Source of the DNA: Carettochelys insculpta
Taxonomy: Eukaryota > Chordata > Testudines > Carettochelyidae
Direction: 5' to 3'
Assembly (NCBI RefSeq): GCF_033958435.1
Contig: NC_134167.1
Coordinates: 8,204,001-8,268,000 of the forward strand
Length of the DNA stretch: 64,000 nucleotides
Part shown: one piece after another, positions 56,891-64,000 of the stretch
Layout of the letters: each line of letters starts with the position of its first letter
Position numbering within the stretch: position 1 is the stretch's first letter
Translations under genes and position numbers: made by a program
The notes under the pieces: model-generated
Databases searched by the model: none
What the model was told of the DNA's origin: nothing
Seen by the model: the letters and a program-made list of their open reading frames with translations, nothing else

Positions 56891-57260
56891 CTCGCCCGGA
56901 AGCTAAGCAGGGGCTGGCCTAGTCACAGACCTTCGGAGGGGAGATGGACTCGGAACAGCAGGAAGGGATGTTGGCAGTGTGGCAGGTCAGAACAACGCCC
57001 CTCCATGGCATCAGGAAGCAGCTGCCAAGCCAGAGTCCTCCTGGCTGATGGCATTTTCTGTAGTGTGGATGCTACCCCCAGTGTCCTAGCCAAACTCCAT
57101 GGGGCAACTCCCATTTACCTCGTTGCGTTTTTCCCAGTCGGGTCAGTCAGGGGCAGGGATTTGCAGCTCTGGTCCTAAATTCTCCACATCATGTTGTTGT
57201 GCACTGTGAGGCTGCCTGATGCCCTAGAGGGAAGTGGAGCAGGTCGTTCTCCACCTCACA
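56891..57260 (+). mobile_element. 5S-rRNA-derived SINE (SINE3/AmnSINE1-like)
   Basis: Positions 56891-56912 read ctcgcccggaagctaagcag followed by gggctggcctagt, which matches the internal promoter part of vertebrate 5S rRNA (cggaagctaagcagggtcgggcctggtta). The following gaccttcggaggggagatgg resembles the next 5S segment (acttggatgggagaccgc). Further right come tgctacccccagtgtcctag and ccaaactccatggggcaact, then attctccacatcatgttgtt and gtgcactgtgaggctgcctg, typical of the body of such SINEs. Naming the exact family needs a library search. Confidence 0.65.
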
Positions 57261-57416
57261 GGCCCAGTTAATGCCTCTAGAAGTGCTTGGAGACCGCTGC
57301 CTACCCAAACGACCGCCTGATGCACTCAGCCAGGGACTGCACCCCCTGGATTCCAGACCCAGAAGGGACCACTGTGATCAACTTCTCCCAGGGTGTGCAT
57401 TGGGTGGGGGTCCCCT

Positions 57417-57737
57417 CAGGGGAGAGGTGTGAAATTTCACAAGCAGGGGGCACAGTACGATCGGCCGCTGGGTCTTAGGCTCAGCCCTCTCATTAAAACT
57501 GCTGAAATCTGTTACAATTTTTATGGCTGTGTACTCACATTTCTATCCTGATCAATAAAGCATTTACATGCTACATTCTTATTTTCTTACATGTACTGAA
57601 AGTACGGGGGGTTTTTTTATATGAAGATCACCAAAATTTCTGTCCGTTTGGATGACATTAGACAGGTGGAGGAAGGGGTCCCTGCTAATTGCAGGGACAA
57701 AAACTGGGGCCCAATTTAAAAAGTTTGCTCACCCCTG
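57417..57737 (+). mobile_element. Dispersed hAT-like repeat sharing sequence with 10630-10907
   Basis: The left end CAGGGGAGAGGTGTG and the reverse of the right end, CAGGGGTGAGCAAACTTTTT, suggest hAT-like termini. Shared with the 10.6-kb copy are aaactgctgaaatctgt-type text, ttcttattttcttacatg, atatgaagatcacc and the terminal aaaaagtttgctcacccctg. The flanking 8-mers do not match, so the left border is uncertain. Confidence 0.6.
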
Positions 57738-57839
57738 AACAGCTCTGACTTCCTGCAGGAGCCAGGCTAGAGAATGTGCCTAGAATAATTCTTAGAACGG
57801 GGCTTTCAGGAAAACTCCCAACTAGTCTTAAAAATTGCC

Positions 57840-57996
57840 AGTGACAGACAACCTACCCCAGTCCTTGGTGTCTCCATCGCTGGAGATATTAAAGAGCAGG
57901 CTAGCTAGACATCTATTGGCGATGATCTGGACGGTGCTTGGTCCTGCAGGGGACTGGAGTCGATGACCTCTTGAGGTCCCTTCCAGGTCTATGATT
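57840..57996 (+). mobile_element. CR1 LINE 3' end
   Basis: Contains ttggtgtctccatcgctgga, gatattaaagagcaggctag, gatgatctggacggtgcttg and gactggagtcgatgacctct, ending ggtcccttccaggtctatga, the canonical sauropsid CR1 tail. It is less decayed than the 24.9-kb copy and in the opposite orientation to FGFR1. Confidence 0.9.
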
Positions 57997-58089
57997 AAAC
58001 TGTTTCACTGGTTCACTGCGCTCCCATTATGAATCTTATTTCTCTAAGTATCAGTGCGTTCCCCGTTATGAACCTTATTTCTTTAAGTA

Positions 58090-58290
58090 TCAGATAGGTA
58101 GCTGAGTCAGTCTGACTGAGATTCCCTCTTTATACCCTCCTCTCAAACCACCCCCCACTCATGCCTCTGACGAAGTGGGTCTCTGCCAACGAAAGCTTAT
58201 GCTCCAAAGTATCTGTTAGTCGATAAGGTGCCACAGGACTTCTTGTTGTTTTTGAAGATACAGACTAACTTGGCTAACTCTCTGACATTT
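58090..58290 (+). repeat. Single-arm relative of the fold-back family
   Basis: Contains tctgacgaagtgggtctctg, ccaacgaaagcttatgctcc and aaggtgccacaggacttctt, then gatacagactaacttggcta and actctctga. These are the arm and tail of the fold-back family, but no inverted partner is present, so it may show the monomeric source form. Confidence 0.6.
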
Positions 58291-58362
58291 GTACTCTACA
58301 TACTATCACACAGTAATACAAGGTGAGTTGGTAGATACAGATAGAGATACACTCCCTCTCAG

Positions 58363-58873
58363 AACAAAAAGCAGTCAAGTAGCACTTTAAAGACTAGCAA
58401 AATAGTTTATTAGGTGAGCTTTCGTGGGACAGACCCACTTCTTCAGACCATAGCCAGACCAGAACAGACTCGATATTTAAGACACAGAGAACCAAAACCA
58501 GTAAGCAAGGAGGACAAATCAGAAAAAGATAATCAAGGTGAGCAAATCAGAGTGGAGGGGTGGCGGGGGAAGATCAAGAATTGTTGATCTTCTTGATTAA
58601 TTCTTGATCTTCCCCCCCACCCCTCCACTCTCTGATTTGCTCACCTTGATTATCTTTTTCTGATTTGTCCTCCTTGCTTACTGGTTTTGGTTCTCTGTGT
58701 CTTAAATATCGAGTCTGTTCTGGTCTGGCTATGGTCTGAAGAAGTGGGTCTGTCCCACGAAAGCTCACCTAATAAACTATTTTGCTAGTCTTTAAAGTGC
58801 TACTTGACTGCTTTTTGTTTTGATAGTGTATAAACTAGCACGGCTTACTCTCTGTTACTATTCAACATGCAAG
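58363..58873. repeat. Fold-back repeat copy 3, long near-perfect palindrome
   Basis: The left arm (58363-58582) and right arm (58599-58819) are inverted copies that I read as identical over about 220 bp except for a 2-nt difference and a G/C change close to the centre. The loop is about 16 nt. A right tail (58820-58873) reads ttgatagtgtataaactagc and ends ctctctgttactattcaaca tgcaag. A perfect 14-bp direct repeat, acactccctctcag, lies at 58349-58362 and 58874-58887, consistent with a target-site duplication. Confidence 0.9.
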
Positions 58874-59208
58874 ACACTCCCTCTCAGGGGTGTCTTCTTT
58901 TTGGAAAGGTCAAATATGGTAGCCCTAGTTAAATAAAAACAACTTTTCATTGCAAATATACAGTATTTCAGCTGCATTATGGGTTAAATAGGCTTTGGCA
59001 GGCTAGCCTGGGAACTTTACTACCATTGATAACATTGTTTCTGTGGGAAAATGTGTTCTGAGTTGCAAACAACCAACTACAAGCAAACTTTGGGAACACA
59101 CCCCAGTCATTAGTTGGGTATCTCCTGTACAGAGGTAAAATTTAAAATCATGTTACTGACTATAACTCTGCAAATGCAGCCACCTCGCAGCCCTTCAGTG
59201 GGCTAAAC

Positions 59209-59569
59209 CAATAGCTCCCAACCTGGGGTCCATGAGGGTATGGCAGGGGGCCCATGAAAAAAAACAAAAAATTAAAATGATAATAGAAAATGAGTTTTAA
59301 ATAAATAGCAAAAGTTACACTCTATTATTATCTTTAAATTAAATATCTTCCAGGAATGTTATTAATCGCTGCCTGAAAATCTATGGTGTGGCTTCCTTTT
59401 TCAGTAAATGAAGTGTACATAGTGGTTCGAACTGGCTGTGATGGGGGTTGGCAAACCATTTTGGGGGTAAGTGAGGGTCCACGAACAGTTTGGGAGTGGT
59501 TGGAGGGGGGGGGTCCACATACAGTGTGTGCGTAGGGGTCCACACTAGTGAAAAAGTTGGGAACCACTG
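59209..59569. mobile_element. hAT-like non-autonomous element with perfect target duplication
   Basis: The ends are CAATAGCTCCCAACCTGG and, on the reverse strand, CAGTGGTTCCCAACTTTT. The 8-mer ggctaaac flanks both sides without mismatch (59201-59208 and 59570-59577). The interior repeats ggggtccacgaac-type motifs near both ends. An open frame crossing it has no transposase similarity. Confidence 0.85.
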
Positions 59570-60346
59570 GGCTAAACCAAAACAGAGGAGAATGCCAAAT
59601 CCCTTCCTTTTTGGAATCCCAAGTCTGGGGATGTAACCTGAGCTTCTGGAGGGAGGGTGCTTCATTCCTGGGCCAGGGGCTGCTAGGAAGGGAGTGACAG
59701 CCAGAGGGGAAACCTAACATCCCTGGCTAGATGAGAGGCAACTCTAGTAGAGGAGGAACGTGCAATTGCTTTGAAAGCAGTCTGAAGAGTAGATGCATGA
59801 TGTAACGTCCCCAGCGCGCCGCAGGTTTTATTACTTTGAAACCGAACGAAGCACTGAGTTTAGTCTGGCAAGTTCAGGCCAGATGGTTCACGTCACAAAG
59901 TTCATAGAGCTGTTGTTAGTCTTCCAAAGAGTTGGCCCCTTTCACCGGGAGGGGAAGGGGAGACAAATAATTTCATCGCAAGTAAAATGTTCATTGCCCC
60001 CCATTTTAACGGGAGGGAGAGGAGAAAACTGTTGGCAGCAGGTTAAAGAGGCCAGAGCCGTGGGAGAGACACAGGGTAAGAGAGTTGACGGAAGGGAGCC
60101 GCGCAGATTAACCTTTAGCCTTCAGTATTCAGCCAGACTCTCAATAGAGCTCTTTTTTACAAAGGATTTTGCATGCAAATGGCCCTGGGCCAGACTAGGC
60201 CATCGGAAAGCAGAAATTCTGCATTCAGCCCTCACCAGCCCCGCAAACTGCTGTGTTTGCCAGAGTGATTGCAATAAAGCAGCCAACAAAGAGATGCAGG
60301 GAACAATAAAGAGCTGAATGGCTTAGATCAGCAGGTCCTCTCGCCG

Positions 60347-60360
60347 GTTGCCATGGCGAC
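60347..60360. promoter_or_regulatory. RFX-type X-box
   Basis: GTTGCCATGGCGAC is one base from the palindromic RFX consensus GTTGCCATGGCAAC. It lies at the edge of a conserved-looking stretch in the long upstream intron of FGFR1. It is a sequence match only. Confidence 0.4.
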
Positions 60361-61151
60361 CCCACCAGGGCTTACTAAAGGTATTTCCTGAAGAGAGCCC
60401 AACAGCTCTGCTAATCCCAACAGGAAGCACTTACCAGGGGACCTGGGGATTGGCTTCTTTCTCATTTCAAAAGTTTCTCTCCCTGTATTTTGGGGTAATT
60501 TTTTTGGCCTTTCCTTGGGCGGCCTGGGGGTGTGCTGGGGAGGGGGTCCAGTGCAGCGCACAAGACGCTGCCCAAACAACCACCCCCCCGTCCCCAAGTT
60601 TCTGTGGTTAGAACTGCTAGGGTCATAAATGCCAATGCACCACTGCAGCTGGGGGAGGGGGCTGTTGTTCTCCGGTCCCCTTCCATGCACAAGCCTCTTT
60701 CAGTCCCAAACTCTCTGGCCATCGTCGAAGCTGCACTGCACAGCTCCAGCCCCTGGCGAACTTCGCAGAGGAGCAACCGCTTACGCGGTGCGGAGCGCAA
60801 GCACAGAAGCTACTGACACCCCCTCCCCCGTGAAAGGGACCACTTGAAATCTAGGGTCTTTTCTCACGGGGGGCAAGGGAAGGAAGACATGGACCCCACA
60901 GGCAGCAGCCCCACTCTGGGCAAAGCAACAGCAGCTCGGTGTGGGACGCACGTCTGGCTCACATGTAATACTGATGTGGAGGAGCAAGTACCCCTAAGTC
61001 TCTGCTCCGTGGTGCTGTGTCGTGCTGTCCAGGCTGCTGCAAGGCGGCTGATGTTCTGACTCGGGGGGGTGGAGAGAGGCGGTGGGGAAAGCTGTGAGGT
61101 GGAAGCGAAGCCCGTCGTGCATGGCGGCACGCAGGGGGAGCTGCCCTTAGA

Positions 61152-61335
61152 CAAAAAACAAGCAGTCCTGCAGCACCTCAAAGACTAACGAATTTATTTC
61201 TTAGGTAATGAGCTTTCGTGGGTAAGAAGTAGGTCTTAACCATGAAATTCACTACCTAATAAACAGATTTGTTAAGTCTTTAAGGTGCTACAGTTTTTGT
61301 GAAACTACAGACTAACACAGCCAACCCTCTGAGAC
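61152..61335. repeat. Fold-back repeat copy 4
   Basis: Left arm agcagtcctgcagcacctca, aagactaacgaatttatttc and ttaggtaatgagctttcgtg pairs imperfectly with catgaaattcactacctaat, aaacagatttgttaagtctt and taaggtgctacagtttttgt. The unpaired right tail reads actacagactaacacagcca followed by accctctgaga. The arms are more diverged than in the 58.4-kb copy. Confidence 0.7.
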
Positions 61336-64000
61336 TTTAGAGTTAGCTACGCTGATCCCCCTCCCCTGCCCCAGGGCTTTACTACAGCTCAGGCCCCTCC
61401 CAGGGCTCCCTCTCAGGTCCATAGGCTTTTCCACCCTGGCAAGCCTGGCGGTGCCTCCCCAGCTCCTCTTTGGCCAAAAGCAAAGTCAGGCGAGAGCCAG
61501 GGGCCACCTGAACCAGTGGAGAGGCTGGCCCTGATCCCACAGCAGAATCTGTGTGAACCCCAGCAGGCTGAGGGCTCTGGCCCAAAACTCATTTCCAGTG
61601 GGGACTCTGGTCCCACAGACTGGTACGTCATGGTGACATGGCAAGGAATGCACAAACTGTGCGTTCAGGACACCTCAGGGCTCTTCCGCTGCCTCGGATG
61701 GGAGCTGCTCTTCCGCACTTTCTCAGCCCTGCTCCAGGGCCAGTCCCTTTGCTTGAGATTCCCCAGCATGAACAGAACCCACCTATGGAGCCCCAGACAA
61801 GACAATCAAGTCCCCACCTTCTCCTGTTGCAGCATTTTCCCCACCCAGGGCCTCACCGCAATTCAAGGATGCTCATTCACTCAGCTGCGTGATGTCCCAA
61901 GTGGGGACCTGATGCTGAAATGCTGCTGCCTCTGGGCAGGAACGTGGCAGCTGTTAGTACATTAGACCCAGAAGATGGTATATGATTGGAAGTTAAAAAA
62001 TCTTCATAAAATCACTGCGCCTTGTCACAGTGATCTGTGGCAGCTCCCTATTTCTGCTCTGGGAGGGACTGTCAACACATTTCCCAGGGGACAGGAAGGT
62101 AATATACTTGTCCTCCTGGGATTCCTACATTTTGCATGAGACGAAGCAGCATTTAATTAACGGGCACCTTTGCATCTTTGCAAAGCCAGCTGGACTCAAC
62201 CTGTGCTGTTCTCCTGGGAGGCAAGCATCATCCTTCCACCCAGTGCACATCTCTCCATCTGCTGCAACCTTCAACATCCACGACTCTCACTTTCACAGCA
62301 AACCCTGGCTGGGCTGTTTGTTCCTCTCCCTTTGTGCGCTTGCTCTAGTCCTGACCAGCAGGAGCCATCTGAGAGATCCTGGAGATGGATACTTCTTAGT
62401 GCATTTTATTCATGGCATTCTGTGTTCTCCTGATGTTTATATTGGACAGTGGCAAAGAGCTGCATCAAGGTGTCCTCCCACACTGCTGCACATCATGGTA
62501 GGTGGGATCCTGCGACAGGAATGTTGCTTAAGGAGGGAGGGAGGCCAGCACTCACTCCTAACATAGGGCACAAACCTTGAAGATCTGCCTGTTCCCAGCA
62601 GCACAGTCTCCAACCCTCCTCCTCATTTGGGTGTGAATGAAAAAGCCACCCAGCCTGCTCACACCGGAGGGGCATTTCGGAAGGGAAGGAACCACGCAGC
62701 TGGTACTTGCAAATGGCGGAACTTTACATAACAAACAGACCGGAGCAAGTTCCCAATGCACCTGGACAGGCGTAAAAAGGAAGCAATTCAAAGCTGATCA
62801 TTAAGCCAAGAGGCCTGTGAAAGGGAGATGGGGCAGCAGAGGAAATTTCAGTCAGGGGAGACCATGCAACCAAGGCAGAGATGGGATTCCATCCAAGCTT
62901 CAGAATCTAGCGAACCCAGCCCTCAACCCTGGGTCCCATCGCCAGCTGAACAATGAAATTAGCCCAAAGGAAAAAGCCAAGTAGTAACCAAGGCAGGGTA
63001 GGGGAGGATCAGTGATAAAAAAAAACCTTGAGGCAACTCCAATCCATTTCCAAAAGCAAAGCACCCCCTGTCCTGGGGCTGGGCTCTGACTGCAGCCCCA
63101 CAGAAAGCAGGGCCCTGGGACTTCTTTCTGGGCATTTCTGGAGTCGGGGAGGACACTCTGCTATTTGCTGTTGCAATTTATAAGGGTTTAAAATTAATTG
63201 CTTGTAGCAGGTGCTCTCCGGTCCATGCACGCGCCATCAATCCCCTTTGCATCTCTGACTCATTGCCCCCAGAGGGCAGAGAGGCGCTGGGGCACTGATT
63301 CACAGCCGCAGGCACTCTGTTGCAAACACCAAGAGTCTGGGAGGAGGAGACAAGTGAAATCCCTGGAAACTCTCCAGCCCAACGCAGTTTCGGTCTCGTG
63401 TTCTCCCTTCCTTGGAAGCACAAGAGAAGCCAGTTGCAGTAGGTCCAGCTTGCCCAGGTTTCCTCGCTTGCCAGCCCTGGCTAGACCAGGCTATCCTGGG
63501 ACAAGGGCAGGAAAAGGAAGAGTGCCTTCAGTGGTGCTGCTCTGGGATCTGGGTGGGTCTGCACACAGAGCTGGACCCTTCACCTTTTTCTCACAACTCT
63601 CCTTTCCTGCTTCCTCAGTGAAGGGCCGGTTTGTCAGAGAGGGTGGGATGCAAGCTGCAGGCACCCCGCTCACGCCAGACAGGCGGAGGGAAGCGAAGCA
63701 CAGGTGAAAGCTATTTCCCAGGATCCGTCTCCTGGGTGCACATTATCCTGGTATTTCTCAAACGTGGGGAGCAGAGGGGTGAGATGCAGCCCAGCTACTA
63801 ACTGGATTTCACTGCATCCTGAATGCTTTGATTTCATTAACATCCCACAAACCCCAGCTGTCCCCCAGCTAATGTCAGAGAGGCGGCCCGGTGTGACTGC
63901 ACAGCAGTGAGCTCGGTGCCCTGGAGGTAGCAGGCTCTCTCTGGAATGCTGGTAATGGTTCAGCTAGCTGGCAGCATCCCTTTCTGATACAGCCTCTCCT

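Larger units (their letters stand above)
49600..64000 (-). other. FGFR1: FGFR1 intron upstream of D1 (partial)
   Basis: At least 14.4 kb of intron, running off the window edge. No signal-peptide exon was found on reading the minus strand. It is the most repeat-rich part of the window: a hAT-like MITE (50.2 kb), CR1 tails (52.6 and 57.8 kb), a minisatellite (53.8 kb), a GA microsatellite (55.4 kb), a 5S-derived SINE (56.9 kb), fold-back repeats (58.4 and 61.2 kb) and a hAT-like element (59.2 kb). A stretch at 59.79-60.36 kb looks conserved. From 61.4 to 64.0 kb nothing was recognised. Confidence 0.75.

Noticed and set aside
56891..56960. A functional 5S rRNA gene
   Set aside because: Only the middle of the 5S sequence matches, with substitutions and no matching 5' or 3' ends; the SINE body that follows explains it better.

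Overview
This is vertebrate nuclear DNA. Non-coding sequence dominates, and it carries one interrupted gene on the minus strand: fibroblast growth factor receptor 1 (FGFR1), from its first Ig-domain exon (49599) to the stop codon (16497) and a 3' UTR that probably ends near 14.2 kb. Sixteen constitutive coding exons plus the alternative IIIb exon can be placed with GT/AG borders and compatible phases. The exons present join into one open frame of about 787 residues. The start codon and signal-peptide exon are not visible, so the intron upstream of the first Ig exon is longer than 14.4 kb and runs off the right edge.

The organism looks like a reptile, most probably a turtle (a crocodilian is the main alternative). 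The protein has sauropsid-type differences from mammalian FGFR1, and the introns hold several CR1 LINE 3' ends, a 5S-rRNA-derived SINE, many short hAT-like elements with 8-bp target duplications, and fold-back repeats of a kind I associate with turtle genomes. The species assignment is inference.

Layout by coordinate: 1-14.2 kb is intergenic sequence downstream of FGFR1, with a LINE reverse-transcriptase relic, a CR1 tail, several MITE-like repeats and some conserved-looking stretches. 14.2-16.5 kb is the presumed 3' UTR. 16.5-25.6 kb holds the juxtamembrane and split tyrosine kinase exons. 28.1-28.3 kb is the transmembrane exon with the VT alternative donor. 31.4-34 kb is the third Ig domain with mutually exclusive IIIc and IIIb exons. 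38.7-46 kb holds the second Ig domain and acid box, and 49.3-49.6 kb the first Ig domain. 49.6-64 kb is intron filled with repeats.

The exons together encode the usual receptor tyrosine kinase: an FGF- and heparan-sulphate-binding ectodomain (D1, acid box, D2, D3), one membrane helix, an FRS2-binding juxtamembrane segment, the kinase and a tail with the PLC-gamma docking tyrosine. Three splicing choices known from mammals are readable here: IIIb versus IIIc, VT+ versus VT-, and optional skipping of the D1 exon. No other protein-coding gene and no RNA gene could be supported. The most unusual non-genic feature is a family of fold-back repeats; one copy (58363-58873) has nearly identical inverted arms of about 220 bp and sits inside a perfect 14-bp direct repeat.
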